A DNA stretch of 64,000 nt from Chromatiaceae bacterium (lineage in GTDB: Bacteria; Pseudomonadota; Gammaproteobacteria; Chromatiales; Chromatiaceae). The stretch is taken from contig JALWWO010000002.1 in NCBI GenBank assembly GCA_027078745.1, positions 62,001-126,000 on the forward strand, in the 5' to 3' direction. Positions 39,479 through 48,079 of the stretch are shown here, in pieces (positions within the stretch are counted from its first letter, which is position 1; every line of letters starts with the position of its first letter). The notes below the pieces were generated by a model. It saw nothing but the letters and a program-made list of their open reading frames with translations. It had not been told where the DNA came from and did not search any database. Position numbers and translations under genes: made by a program.

Positions 39479-39549
39479 ACAGGGGGATTGCGTCGCCGAT
39501 CGGTCATAATGGATGAAACCATTGTACCCAAAACACAACAGGAGAAAGC

Positions 39550-40254
39550 ATGGATCGGGTATCCGTTGCGGAGCTGCGCGGAACGCTCCTGCTCTCGGGA
39601 TTAACGGAAAGACAACTACAACGGGTGGCCCGTCGGGCGATTCGATTGCGTCTGGGAGAAGGGCGCATGCTCTTTACCCAGGGAGATCCCGCAGATCGGT
39701 TCTTTCTGGTGCGCAAGGGTAAAGTGCGTTTGTTCCGGCTCTCCCCGGAAGGTGCGGAAAAGGTGATCGAGATCGTCGCAGCTGGACAAACCTTTGCCGA
39801 AGCCCTGATGTTTCTCAACGCGCCTCGATATCCCGTCTGCGCTGCCGCTCTCTGTCCCACAGAACTCATCGCCATCGATGCCAAGGACTTCGCACAGATG
39901 TTGCGGGAATCCATCGATACCTGCTTCGTGCTCTTGGGCATTCTCAGCCAGCGGTTGCGGGGACTGATTGGAGAGATCGATAATCTCACTCTGCACACGG
40001 CGACCAGCCGGATGGCCCGCTATTTGCTCGCCAAACTGCCTAAAACAGATCGAGTTGTGGTGCTGGATGTGCGCAAGGGAGTGCTCGCCTCTCGGCTCTC
40101 GATCAAGCCGGAAACTTTCTCCCGCGTGGAGAAGAGCCTGAGCGATCGGGGTATCATTCAGGTACAGGGCAGTCGCGTCACCGTGCTCGATCGAGCCGCC
40201 TTAGAGGATATCGCTAGGCTTGGGGATTCCCTAGAGCTGGACCCCCTGCGATAG
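39550..40254 (+). CDS. Crp/Fnr-family regulator, Dnr-like
   Basis: 234 residues. Cyclic-nucleotide-type sensor domain (LTERQLQRVARRA, FTQGDPADRFFLVRKGKVRLF, EGAEKVIEIVAAGQTFAEALMF) and C-terminal helix-turn-helix (GVLASRLSIKPETFSRVEKSL). It lacks the N-terminal Cys cluster of FNR, which fits Dnr-type regulators that sense NO through haem. Divergent from norC and with boxes of the right type before napF, norE and norC, it is the likely activator of the denitrification genes here. Confidence 0.88.
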   Translation: MDRVSVAELRGTLLLSGLTERQLQRVARRAIRLRLGEGRMLFTQGDPADRFFLVRKGKVRLFRLSPEGAEKVIEIVAAGQTFAEALMFLNAPRYPVCAAALCPTELIAIDAKDFAQMLRESIDTCFVLLGILSQRLRGLIGEIDNLTLHTATSRMARYLLAKLPKTDRVVVLDVRKGVLASRLSIKPETFSRVEKSLSDRGIIQVQGSRVTVLDRAALEDIARLGDSLELDPLR

Positions 40255-40269
40255 GAGGGTTGAGAGAGA

Positions 40270-40346
40270 TGGCGCGCCCGGAGAGATTCGAACTCCCGAC
40301 CCCTTGGTTCGTAGCCAAGTACTCTATCCAGCTGAGCTACGGGCGC
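40270..40346 (-). tRNA. tRNA-Arg (ACG)
   Basis: Acceptor stem GCGCCCG pairs with CGGGCGC; the CCA end is encoded (40270-40272 complement). Anticodon stem TTGGCTACGAACCAA contains anticodon ACG. 77 bases. Confidence 0.96.
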
Positions 40347-40365
40347 TTTTGGAATGGAGCTTTTT

Positions 40366-40394
40366 ATTATGCAGAAAGTTTCTTCCTGGGTCAA
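40366..40394 (-). promoter_or_regulatory. Promoter of tRNA-Arg
   Basis: On the minus strand TTGACC (40389-40394) and CATAAT (40366-40371) are 17 bases apart, about 20 bases upstream of the tRNA. Confidence 0.75.
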
Positions 40395-40875
40395 CCAGCC
40401 TCCTTGTGAGTAAGGATGACTCCTTCCCGCTCCATCGGTGTTCCCTTCCTCGGCGCAGCGCCGAACAGACCGCTGCTTTAGGCCGGGCATTCTCAATTCT
40501 CCCGTGATACGGGGGGATGTCCTGCTCATCCTTCGGGGTGTGCTCTGGATTTTAGCCCTGCGCAGTCTATCCCTTTCCGCGGCCTATCCCATGGTTCGGG
40601 AAACCATTTTGCCCAAACAGCGGTTGGAGATCGGGTTTATCGCTGATGCATAGGGCTGACGTCCCATTGAACCGTAGACGGACCCGCACCCCATGAACAA
40701 TTCATTGATCTAAGGGGATGACCTGAAGGCCTTGGATCCGCTCATGCGTTCATAGCACTGAGCCAATAATGCCTTCTCGCGGATACGAGAGAACAAGAAA
40801 TGGCCGCCGTGCAGCGTTTTACACGGGCGACCGTCCCGGTTCCTTTAGGATTGGGCGGAAATCGACTGCAAGACC
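40395..40875. other. Gene-poor stretch beside tRNA-Arg
   Basis: About 480 bases without an intact gene, between the tRNA-Arg promoter and the P460 gene. Apart from the transporter-like remnant described separately, I see no repeat, att-like duplication of the tRNA end, or hairpin with T-run. The location next to a tRNA and the decayed fragment suggest an old insertion or deletion site. Confidence 0.5.
40516..40600 (+). pseudogene. Remnant resembling a small multidrug/EamA-type transporter
   Basis: A short frame reads VLWILALRSLSLSAAYPM, which matches the LALxxLPLSxAYP helix motif of SMR and EamA transporters. The frame is cut off upstream and diverges right after, with no start, and the rest of the fold is absent. 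Probably a gene relic; chance similarity cannot be excluded for so short a match. Confidence 0.35.
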
Positions 40876-41382
40876 TTAAGGAAAGGGTATCGGCTGGGTG
40901 AATACATAGTCGTTTTCCTTTCTGGGGGTATGACATCCGAAGCATTCCTGATCGAAATGCTCACTCTTACCATAGGGTATTTGGTCCTCCCCGACCCAGC
41001 GTGCATAACCCCATCCGCCGGTGTCCTCATATTTTTCCGGATCTTTGATCATGAATTCTGCATGAACGAACTTGCCGGGCACCGTGGCTGCGGGCCAAGC
41101 GGCATGTTTGGCATCCTTGAGCACAATCTTGGCGAGCACCGTGCCCTTTGGCCAAGGATTGGTGTCCCCCGCTCGGGCGGCTTCGATGGCTCGATCGTTG
41201 CCGAGAATCACCCGTAGGCTTTGGTTGTCCGTGCGATGGGATATCCCGATGACCCGCCAATTTTTATAGCCAGCGGGCAGCTCGATGCCGTTGGGGGCCG
41301 GGGGCACGTCGGATTCTCCGTAGATCGGCGCTGCGGCACTGAGTCCGAGCAAAAAACCGATCGGCCATAGGTTAGATCGCAT
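40876..41382 (-). CDS. Cytochrome P460-family protein
   Basis: 168 residues with a signal peptide (ending near IYGES) and one C-terminal haem site CFGCH at 147-151. ELPAGYKNWRVIGISHRTDNQSLRVILGND and KGTVLAKIVLKDAKHAAWP match the P460/cytochrome c'-beta family. P460 enzymes turn hydroxylamine plus NO into N2O or nitrite, while c'-beta binds NO; the deciding residue near the haem (a cross-linking lysine, perhaps Lys85, or a Phe cap) cannot be assigned by eye. Its place beside nor genes supports NO or hydroxylamine handling. AGGAGG precedes the start. Confidence 0.87.
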   Translation of the reverse strand: MRSNLWPIGFLLGLSAAAPIYGESDVPPAPNGIELPAGYKNWRVIGISHRTDNQSLRVILGNDRAIEAARAGDTNPWPKGTVLAKIVLKDAKHAAWPAATVPGKFVHAEFMIKDPEKYEDTGGWGYARWVGEDQIPYGKSEHFDQECFGCHTPRKENDYVFTQPIPFP

Positions 41383-41417
41383 TGGGTTCCTCCTGGAAGA
41401 TTTTCAATGGGATCCAT

Positions 41418-41448
41418 GCTATACCATCCAAGAGGAATGCTTTGTCAA
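41418..41448 (-). promoter_or_regulatory. Candidate promoter of the P460 gene
   Basis: TTGACA (41443-41448, minus) and TATAGC (41418-41423) are 19 bases apart, two longer than ideal. No FNR/Dnr box overlaps it, unlike the other nitrogen-oxide genes. Confidence 0.45.
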
Positions 41449-41460
41449 GAGGGCCGGGAA

Positions 41461-41943
41461 ATGAGGAAATGTCTGATAAAAGGTTTGTTGTTTTGCAGTT
41501 TGAGTGGGATTGCTTGGGGAGCACCTCCCATAGTCTATAAATATATTGGGCCCGACGGGCGAATTACCTATTCTGCAACCCCGCCTGCTGAGGGTACAGC
41601 CACTCGAGTGGAATCCGTGAAGATCGCACCGCCGCCTACGGCAGCCCAGTTGCGAGAAGCCCAAGAACGGCTTCAGCGGTTAGAGAACAGCACCCAAGAG
41701 GATGAAGTCGCCCTCGCCGCGCAACAGCAAAACCGGCAGAACCGTTTGGCTGCAGCCGAGCAGGAACTCATGACTGCCCGCGAAGCCTTGGAAAAGGCAA
41801 AGGTGAAGACGCCTGCGGACTGGCAGCCCCTGGTGAATGGAAGACGGGTGCTCAAGCAGAGTTACTTTGACCGAGTCGAGCAGGCAGAGGCACGGGTGAA
41901 GGCAGCGGAGACTGCTTGGAAGAAGGCGAAGCGCAGCCGATAA
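41461..41943 (+). CDS. Exported DUF4124/coiled-coil protein
   Basis: 160 residues from ATG 41461. A signal peptide (ending near AWGAP) leads to a DUF4124-like segment (IVYKYIGPDGRITYSATPP), a small beta domain common in gammaproteobacterial envelope proteins. The C-terminal two thirds is a Glu/Gln/Ala-rich coiled coil (REAQERLQRLENS to AETAWKKAKRSR). Function unknown. It is convergent with the phosphatase gene at 41947. Confidence 0.8.
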   Translation: MRKCLIKGLLFCSLSGIAWGAPPIVYKYIGPDGRITYSATPPAEGTATRVESVKIAPPPTAAQLREAQERLQRLENSTQEDEVALAAQQQNRQNRLAAAEQELMTAREALEKAKVKTPADWQPLVNGRRVLKQSYFDRVEQAEARVKAAETAWKKAKRSR

Positions 41944-41946
41944 ACC

Positions 41947-42771
41947 CTAGGTTTGCTGTCGGAGCGGGCGAAAAAGATAGTGGTAAAGCCCTGCGATCAA
42001 GGCAAGAATGCCCAGGAGCCGTTGGGGTAGTGCTGCCTCAGCATAACCCCGATCCCAAAGGATCAAACTTAGGGCGGCTAAGACACACAGCAGCACCAGC
42101 CCTAGATGAACCACCGGATGGCGGAGCCCCCAGTTCCATCGATCTGCCCAATACAGGCCGAGCCAAGCAGAGAGCGCTCCGCCGAACAGACCTGCCGCCA
42201 CATCTATGGGCCAGTGAACCCCCAGTGCAATCCGGCTCAGCCCAGCGATCAAGGCTAAGCAAGTCAAAAAGCAGCGCGTTGGAGTGGACTTTAGAAAGGC
42301 GATCCAAACGCCGAAGAACAGGGTTGCGGTGACCGTGTGTCCCGAAGGAAAGCTGTTCTTTCTCAGCGCTGGCCCCAGCAGAGAGAATTGCTCGGGCGGT
42401 AATACCGCCGGTGGGCGGGGGGCTGCGATCGCCTGTTTGAGCAGATGGGTATAGATCAGAGCGATTCCGGCGGATACCAACAGGGACCAGAAGATTCTGG
42501 GATGGGTGCGGGAAAAAAAGAGCGCTGCTGCTAGGGCAACCCGCTCATCGCCCAGCAACGTGAGCCATTGCCAGACCCAAGCGGGGACCTGGGCAGCTGC
42601 TCCGTTGATGCGCAGGAATCCCGCCGAATAGCCGCAAGCTGCGAAGAGCACGACGCCTACCCATCCAGCGATCCATGCCCAGTGCAGCAACCAAGCACGC
42701 CCTGAGATCTGGTCCTGATGGCTACCGACTTCCAGCGCCTGTTGGAGGTCTTTCCACAGATAAGCAAGCAT
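41947..42771 (-). CDS. PAP2-family membrane phosphatase
   Basis: 274 residues, six or seven membrane helices. The three catalytic motifs are KQAIAAPRP (near residue 113), PSGHT (near 142) and SRIALGVHWPIDV (near 178). Members dephosphorylate undecaprenyl pyrophosphate, phosphatidylglycerol phosphate or phosphatidate on the periplasmic side. pgsA at 52522 makes phosphatidylglycerol phosphate, but the two are not adjacent, so the substrate is open. Confidence 0.88.
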   Translation of the reverse strand: MLAYLWKDLQQALEVGSHQDQISGRAWLLHWAWIAGWVGVVLFAACGYSAGFLRINGAAAQVPAWVWQWLTLLGDERVALAAALFFSRTHPRIFWSLLVSAGIALIYTHLLKQAIAAPRPPAVLPPEQFSLLGPALRKNSFPSGHTVTATLFFGVWIAFLKSTPTRCFLTCLALIAGLSRIALGVHWPIDVAAGLFGGALSAWLGLYWADRWNWGLRHPVVHLGLVLLCVLAALSLILWDRGYAEAALPQRLLGILALIAGLYHYLFRPLRQQT

Positions 42772-42849
42772 CTCATTGTTTTCTCAGTTGCTGAAGCGGA
42801 GAATTCTATGAAAAAATGCGTGCGTAAATAAACCAGTGGTGGTCTTGCT

Positions 42850-43386
42850 TTGATCGATTCAGAAGGCTTTCGGGCCAATGTGGGTATTATCCTGAGCAAT
42901 GCAGAACGCCGACTGTTTTTGGGACGGCGGGTAGGCCAGGACGCCTGGCAATTTCCCCAGGGTGGGATCAAAGCTTGGGAATCTCCCCTGGAAGCCATGT
43001 TCCGGGAGTTAGAAGAAGAGGTGGGATTGCAGCCTCATCAAGTTACCGTGCTGGGCAGTACCAAGGGTTGGCTGAGATACCGGCTTCCCAAGCGTTTCAT
43101 TCGACGGCATTGCAATCCCCTGTGCATCGGTCAAAAGCAACGGTGGTTCCTTCTGCGCCTCAACTGTGGGGAGGACGCTTTTTGCCTCGATCGCTGTGAG
43201 AAACCAGAATTCGACGCTTGGCGCTGGGTGCGATACTGGCAACCCCTGCGGGAGGTGGTCTATTTCAAACGACAGGTCTATGAAAAAGCGCTGAATGAGC
43301 TTGCGCATCTGCTCTATCCCGAAGGAGCCCCGCGCAGGCAACCTGTCCAGCCCTCTTTCCCGCGGAGGGTGCGGCATCATCGTTGA
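42850..43386 (+). CDS. rppH: RNA pyrophosphohydrolase RppH (Nudix)
   Basis: 178 residues from a TTG start. [21 protein letters not shown] at the N terminus and the Nudix box [23 protein letters not shown] (GX5EX7REUXEEXGU pattern, about residues 38-60) are diagnostic. RppH removes pyrophosphate from mRNA 5' ends and starts decay. The C-terminal region is basic. Homologues commonly start with MIDxxGYR, supporting this start despite the rare codon. Confidence 0.95.
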   Translation: MIDSEGFRANVGIILSNAERRLFLGRRVGQDAWQFPQGGIKAWESPLEAMFRELEEEVGLQPHQVTVLGSTKGWLRYRLPKRFIRRHCNPLCIGQKQRWFLLRLNCGEDAFCLDRCEKPEFDAWRWVRYWQPLREVVYFKRQVYEKALNELAHLLYPEGAPRRQPVQPSFPRRVRHHR

Positions 43387-43405
43387 GTTCTAGGAAGTGC
43401 GCCGA

Positions 43406-43430
43406 TGGGATACCCGTTTCGAGTATCCCA
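43406..43430. terminator. Hairpin between rppH and the small exported protein
   Basis: TGGGATAC / GTATCCCA with a nine-base loop lies between two convergent genes. No T-run follows on either strand, so termination strength is uncertain. Confidence 0.45.
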
Positions 43431-43467
43431 AGCGCAGCCAGAGGCGAGGGAGGTTCCCTCGGATCGT

Positions 43468-43653
43468 TTAGAAGCCACCGTAAACCTCGATGGGGGGGGC
43501 TTCTGTATCGATCTCCACCGCCTGGATCTCAACGGTGGGGTTCTGCTGTTGGGAAGCGGCCGCAGCGGCCCGCTCTTGGTTCGTCTGGTTCACGGAGACG
43601 CTTGCGGAAACGGCTCCCACGAGAAGGGCGATAGCAGCAAGTGCGTTCAACAT
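43468..43653 (-). CDS. Small exported peptide, 61 residues
   Basis: Starts at ATG 43653, with AGGAG seven bases upstream; a start nine codons earlier lacks a site. The first 20 residues (MLNALAAIALLVGAVSASVS) form a signal peptide or anchor. The mature part is polar, with an Ala/Gln stretch (AAAAASQQQN), an acidic segment and C terminus EVYGGF. No known family is recognised. It has its own strong promoter and lies divergent from the ABC exporter genes at 43811. Confidence 0.65.
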   Translation of the reverse strand: MLNALAAIALLVGAVSASVSVNQTNQERAAAAASQQQNPTVEIQAVEIDTEAPPIEVYGGF

Positions 43654-43702
43654 TTTCGTTCTCCTATTCGTTCGGTTCATGTGGTTCCTGGATTTGCTTT
43701 TT

Positions 43703-43730
43703 AGTATATAAGCAAATACTAAAGTATCAA
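43703..43730 (-). promoter_or_regulatory. Strong promoter of the small exported peptide
   Basis: TTGATA (43725-43730) and TATACT (43703-43708), 16 bases apart on the minus strand, in an AT-rich patch. Overlapping inverted repeats TTAGTAT-N8-ATACTAA (43701-43722) and ATACT-N2-AGTAT (43716-43727) could be an operator. Confidence 0.7.
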
Positions 43731-43810
43731 TGAGAAATTTGTAACAGTTTGTTTCATAACTGGTTCAGAAAAAAAGAAAATCCGCAACCCCACTCCCCCT
43801 GCAGAACCCG

Positions 43811-45016
43811 ATGCACCCCAGGGATGCCCTGCGTTTTTCTTGGCAAGCGCTCACCAGCCACTCTCTGAGAAGCGGACTCATCCTGCTCGCCACCGGGTTC
43901 GGCACTGCGGCAGTGATCCTCCTCAGCAGCCTGGGAGAAGGCGCCCGCCGCTACGTGATTGACGAGTTCGCCCAGCTCGGCACCCACCTTCTCATCGTCC
44001 TGCCCGGGCGCAATGAAACGACCGGTGGTCCCCCGCCTCTGCTGGGAGAAACCCCCCGCGATCTCAGTTTGGAAGATGCCTTAGCTCTGAAGCGTTCCCC
44101 CCACGTGCAGCGGATCGCACCCATCATTGTGGGTGCCGCGCCCGTGTCCCTGGGTCATCGGGAACGGGAAGCCACCGTGCTGGGCACCACATCGGATTAT
44201 CAGCGCATCCGCCATCTCAACCTGGCTGCTGGGCGATTTCTTCCTCCAGGGGAGTTGGGCCGGAGTCAACCGGTGGTCATACTCGGGAGTCGGCTTGCCA
44301 GAGAGCTATTCGGGCAAGAAACTGCCCTGGGGCGTTGGGTGCGCATTGCGGAGCAACGATTCCGCGTGATCGGCTTGCTCGCCAACACCGGACTTTCCCT
44401 GGGAGTGGATCTGGGAGATCTGGCGATCATTCCCGTGAGCGCTGCCCAAGCTCTCTTCAACCGAGCCGGCCTATTTCGGATCCTCGTACAGGCACCCAAC
44501 CGTGCCTCCCTGGCACCTACCGGGGAAGCCATCCGCCAGATCCTCCGCAAGCGCCACGACGGAGAGGAGGATTTCACTGTCATCACCCAAGATGCCATGC
44601 TCTCTACCTTCGATCAGATCCTCCAAGCCCTGACCCTGGCAGTGAGCGGGATTGCTGCCATCAGCCTTCTCGTGGCGGGGGTTCTCATCATGAATATCAT
44701 GCTGGTCGCCGTCTCTCAGCGACGGGAAGAAATCGGCTTGTTAAAGGCCTTGGGTGCGGCGCGGCACCAGATCCTATTCCTCTTTCTCATGGAATCCCTG
44801 CTACTCGCCGGTGCCGGTGCCTTCAGCGGCCTGGTCATCGCCTATGGGGGCACTTGGCTATTCAACGTCCAGCTGCACAGTTTCCGACTCTATGTGCCCC
44901 TTTGGGCACCGCTCGCCGCATTCGGGGTTTCTCTTCTCACCGGCTTGACCTTCGGAATGCTGCCCGCTGTCCGAGCTGCCCAACTGGACCCCATCGCCGC
45001 CTTGGCCGGTCGCTGA
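43811..45016 (+). CDS. MacB-type ABC exporter permease 1
   Basis: 401 residues. One N-terminal helix, a large periplasmic MacB-core domain (about residues 45-270), then three C-terminal FtsX helices (IAAISLLVAGVLIMNIMLVA, RREEIGLLKALGA coupling helix, LTGLTFGMLPAVRAA). No ATPase domain, so it relies on a separate ATPase, probably that at 46219. Four bases before permease 2, to which it is clearly paralogous. It may form a heterodimer exporting a peptide, lipid or antibiotic, or act in lipoprotein-like extraction. Confidence 0.9.
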   Translation: MHPRDALRFSWQALTSHSLRSGLILLATGFGTAAVILLSSLGEGARRYVIDEFAQLGTHLLIVLPGRNETTGGPPPLLGETPRDLSLEDALALKRSPHVQRIAPIIVGAAPVSLGHREREATVLGTTSDYQRIRHLNLAAGRFLPPGELGRSQPVVILGSRLARELFGQETALGRWVRIAEQRFRVIGLLANTGLSLGVDLGDLAIIPVSAAQALFNRAGLFRILVQAPNRASLAPTGEAIRQILRKRHDGEEDFTVITQDAMLSTFDQILQALTLAVSGIAAISLLVAGVLIMNIMLVAVSQRREEIGLLKALGAARHQILFLFLMESLLLAGAGAFSGLVIAYGGTWLFNVQLHSFRLYVPLWAPLAAFGVSLLTGLTFGMLPAVRAAQLDPIAALAGR

Positions 45017-45020
45017 GATC

Positions 45021-46217
45021 ATGCGCGCCCGGGATGCTTTTCAATACAGCCTTCAGGCGATCCGCGCCCAGGGATTGCGCAGTCTGCTGACCATCCTGGG
45101 CATTGCCATCGGCATCGGAGCGGTGGTGCTCCTGACCGCCATCGGGGAGGGTATTCATCGCTTTGTACTCTCGGAATTCGCCCAGTTTGGCACCCATCTC
45201 ATCAGCGTGACGCCAGGCCGAACCACCACCCTGGGCCTGTCCGGTGCAGCGATCATCAGCACAGTGCGTCCCCTCAGCACCGCAGATGCCCAGGCCCTTG
45301 CCCGTCTACCTCAGGTAAAAGGGGTTAGCCCGCTGGTCCAGGGAAACGCCGCCATCGAATTCGGCAAGCGCCAGCGCCGAGCCTTGGTGCTGGGCGTGGG
45401 CGCAGATCTGCCCCAGGTCTGGCAGATGGAAATAGCACTGGGCCAGTTCTTTGCGGATTCAGAGGAAGAACGCGCGCTGGCCGTGCTCGGGGCAAAGCTG
45501 CGGAAGGAATTGTTCGGCAAGGATTTTCCCCTGGGCAAGCGGATTCGGGTAGCGGGAGAATCCTATCGGGTTTCGGGGGTCCTCGCGCCCAAGGGACAGA
45601 TGCTCGGCTTTGATCTAGACGATGCGGTATACATCCCCACAGAACGGGCCCTCGCCCTCTTCAACCGTCGGGGCCTGATGGAAATCGACCTCCTCAAGGC
45701 ACCTGAAGCGGACGGAGAAGCGCTAGTCCGTCAGATAGAAAAGCGATTGGAACAACGCCATGGGCGCAGGGACTTCACTGTGACCACCCAGGACCAAATG
45801 CTATCCGTAGCAGCGTCCATTCTCGATGCGCTGACCATCACCGTGGCCGCGCTAGGAGGTATTTCCTTGTTCGTCGGTGCCATCGGTATCTTCGCCATCA
45901 TGACCATCGCAGTGGGCGAGCGCCGGCGGGAAATCGGCCTGTTGCGTGCTTTGGGCGCGGAGAGCTATGAGATCCTCGGGCTCTTCTTGGGAGAGGCGGC
46001 GATTCTCGGTCTGTTGGGTGGATTGGCCGGCTTCGTGCTGGGCGTGGGGAGCGCCTGGATCATCGGCTGGCTCGTGCCCTTGCTGCCCACCCATGTAACC
46101 TGGTCCTTTGCCCTGGGAGCAGAGGGGGTTTCCCTGGGCATCGGCTTGGCAGCGGGCATCGGCCCCGCTGTGCAGGCCGCCCGATTGGATCCGATCTTCG
46201 CCCTACGGGATGAGTAG
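45021..46217 (+). CDS. MacB-type ABC exporter permease 2
   Basis: 398 residues, same architecture as permease 1: N-terminal helix (LLTILGIAIGIGAVVLLTAIG), periplasmic core, and FtsX helices with RRREIGLLRALGAESYEILG. The shared EFAQ-GTHL-V-PGR segment after the first helix shows they arose by duplication. Its stop and the ATPase stop on the other strand are one base apart. Exported substrate unknown. Confidence 0.9.
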   Translation: MRARDAFQYSLQAIRAQGLRSLLTILGIAIGIGAVVLLTAIGEGIHRFVLSEFAQFGTHLISVTPGRTTTLGLSGAAIISTVRPLSTADAQALARLPQVKGVSPLVQGNAAIEFGKRQRRALVLGVGADLPQVWQMEIALGQFFADSEEERALAVLGAKLRKELFGKDFPLGKRIRVAGESYRVSGVLAPKGQMLGFDLDDAVYIPTERALALFNRRGLMEIDLLKAPEADGEALVRQIEKRLEQRHGRRDFTVTTQDQMLSVAASILDALTITVAALGGISLFVGAIGIFAIMTIAVGERRREIGLLRALGAESYEILGLFLGEAAILGLLGGLAGFVLGVGSAWIIGWLVPLLPTHVTWSFALGAEGVSLGIGLAAGIGPAVQAARLDPIFALRDE

Positions 46218-46218
46218 G

Positions 46219-46908
46219 TCAGCCAGATCGCTCGTCCGAGAGCATGCGCCCGTCTTCCATATGGATCTGTCGATGGGCCCGCGCTCCTAATCGGAGATCA
46301 TGGGTGACCACCAACAGGGTGATGCCTTTTTCTCTATTCAGGGATTCCAAGGTCTCCATAACTTCCTCTCCGGATGCGCGATCTAGATTGCCCGTGGGTT
46401 CGTCCGCCAGCAGCAGATCCGGTTCCGAAATAGTTGCTCGGGCAATGGCTACTCGCTGCCGCTGTCCGCCGGAAAGCTGATCCGGTCGATGGTGCATTCG
46501 GTCCGACAAGCCCAAGGTATCTAGCATGGCTTCGACCCGTGGTTGCCGGATCTCCGGCGGGACCCCCGCCAGCACCAGGGGTAAGGCCACGTTCTCGGCT
46601 GCGGAGAGGCGGGGAATCAGATGGAAGGATTGAAACACAAAGCCGATCCGCTCTCGCCGCAAACGGGCTCGCGTCTCTTCATCAAGGGATTCCGTGGGCT
46701 GGCCATTCAAGAAATAGTGGCCTTCGTCCGGACGATCCAACAAACCCAAGATATGCAACAAGGTGCTCTTTCCGGAGCCGGACGGCCCCATGATGGCCAC
46801 ATATTCCCCCGCCTGGAAGGACAGATCGAGACGCCGCAGGGCGTGCACCGGCTGCCCACCCACCTGGAAGCGGCGGGCGATGGCTTCTAATCGGCAGATT
46901 TCTGCCAT
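46219..46908 (-). CDS. ABC exporter ATPase (MacB/LolD type)
   Basis: 229 residues from ATG 46908. Walker A GPSGSGKS, Q-loop FVFQSFHLIPRL, signature LSGGQRQRVAIARA, Walker B LLLADEPTGNLD, H-loop VVTHD. LolD/MacB-type ATPases pair with FtsX-like permeases. It follows the adaptor gene by 13 bases on the minus strand while both permeases are on the plus strand, so the exporter is split into two convergent operons. Confidence 0.94.
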   Translation of the reverse strand: MAEICRLEAIARRFQVGGQPVHALRRLDLSFQAGEYVAIMGPSGSGKSTLLHILGLLDRPDEGHYFLNGQPTESLDEETRARLRRERIGFVFQSFHLIPRLSAAENVALPLVLAGVPPEIRQPRVEAMLDTLGLSDRMHHRPDQLSGGQRQRVAIARATISEPDLLLADEPTGNLDRASGEEVMETLESLNREKGITLLVVTHDLRLGARAHRQIHMEDGRMLSDERSG

Positions 46909-46921
46909 AAAGTTTCCCGGC

Positions 46922-48079
46922 TCAAGGCTGCGCCTCTGCGGGCACTGCGAGAACCCCCGGGGCGATGCCTTCCTGATCCGATGCATTCACCACCAAATCG
47001 CCGATCACCAGCCCTGACCGGACCTCCGTGCGATCCCAGTTGCTGAGGCCGATTTCAACTTGCTTCTGCACTAATCGGCCGGTCTCTGGGTCCAATACCA
47101 GAACCCGATGATCGGGATCCAGGGCAGCGGTGGGAATGTATTTGGTATGCTCCCGCCGCTCGACGATGATCTCCACGTCTGCGCTATAGCCGGCGAGCAG
47201 TCGGACGGATTGCGGCATTTCCTGAAGACCCACTTCCACTTCCACGGTGCGCGCCTGTTTCTCCCGATCCAACACATAGGGTGCGATCCGCCGCACAGTC
47301 CCTGGAAAGACCTGATCCCCGAAGGCATCCAATGTCACGCGGGTTTCGTCCCCCAACTGCACTTGTGCCGCGTCCACCTCGTCGATAGGTGCAGAAATAT
47401 AGAAGCAACTGTCGTCGATGAGATCCACCGCAGGGGGGGTGGGGATGCCCGGCGGAGAGGGAGTGACATATTCGTTCAATTCTCCAGAAACTTCTGCGAT
47501 CACTCCCGCAAAGGGGGCTCGGAGGCGAGTTTTCTCCAATTTAGCCTGTGCAACACCTAAGCGGGCCGACCGAACACGCGCGTTCGCCTGGGCCGCTTCA
47601 CAATCCGCTTGCCCTACCTGAGCAGCTGTCACTGCCCGATCCAAGGCTTCTTCAGAGGCTAAGCCCTTTTCCTTGAGCTTAATCTGCCGCTCTGCTTCCC
47701 GCGCTGCGTTCTTCGCATTCAAACAACGGGCGCGCGCCTTCGCCAGCGCTGCTTCCGCTTCTCGCTCCGCCAAGCGCACCTGGGCTTGGAGATCCTGATT
47801 CCAGAGTTCCAACAGCAGCGCGCCCGCGCCCACTCGATCCCCTTTCCGTACTGTGAGCTTGGCGATCTGCCCCCCGAGACTGGGGGCGAGTCGAGCCCGG
47901 CGGCAAGCGCGCACCGTGCCCCCTCGGGTGTTGGCGACGATGCGTTCCACAGTGCCTTGCCGCACCGCAGAAACGGGAACTGGCAGGGGTTTGGGGCGGT
48001 GCTCCCACCAAAAGAAGAGCAGGCCCCCCAGAGAAAACAGGGCGATACCCAACCGAACGGGCGCGCGCTTCACCATCAC
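46922..48079 (-). CDS. Periplasmic adaptor (MacA/HlyD family)
   Basis: 385 residues. One N-terminal membrane helix, biotinyl-lipoyl-like half-motifs (LAPSLGGQIAKLTVRKGDRVGAG and TRLRAPFAGVIAEV), a long alpha-helical hairpin (about residues 90-190), and a beta-barrel region. MacA-type adaptors bridge the permease to an outer-membrane channel; no TolC gene is in the window. The helix hairpin contains three Cys residues, which is uncommon in a periplasmic coiled coil. It overlaps the CHAD gene by four bases. Confidence 0.92.
   Translation of the reverse strand: MMVKRAPVRLGIALFSLGGLLFFWWEHRPKPLPVPVSAVRQGTVERIVANTRGGTVRACRRARLAPSLGGQIAKLTVRKGDRVGAGALLLELWNQDLQAQVRLAEREAEAALAKARARCLNAKNAAREAERQIKLKEKGLASEEALDRAVTAAQVGQADCEAAQANARVRSARLGVAQAKLEKTRLRAPFAGVIAEVSGELNEYVTPSPPGIPTPPAVDLIDDSCFYISAPIDEVDAAQVQLGDETRVTLDAFGDQVFPGTVRRIAPYVLDREKQARTVEVEVGLQEMPQSVRLLAGYSADVEIIVERREHTKYIPTAALDPDHRVLVLDPETGRLVQKQVEIGLSNWDRTEVRSGLVIGDLVVNASDQEGIAPGVLAVPAEAQP

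Noticed and set aside
40270-40875. Integrated element at tRNA-Arg
   Set aside because: No integrase, no duplicated tRNA 3' end and no mobile genes in the stretch beside it.
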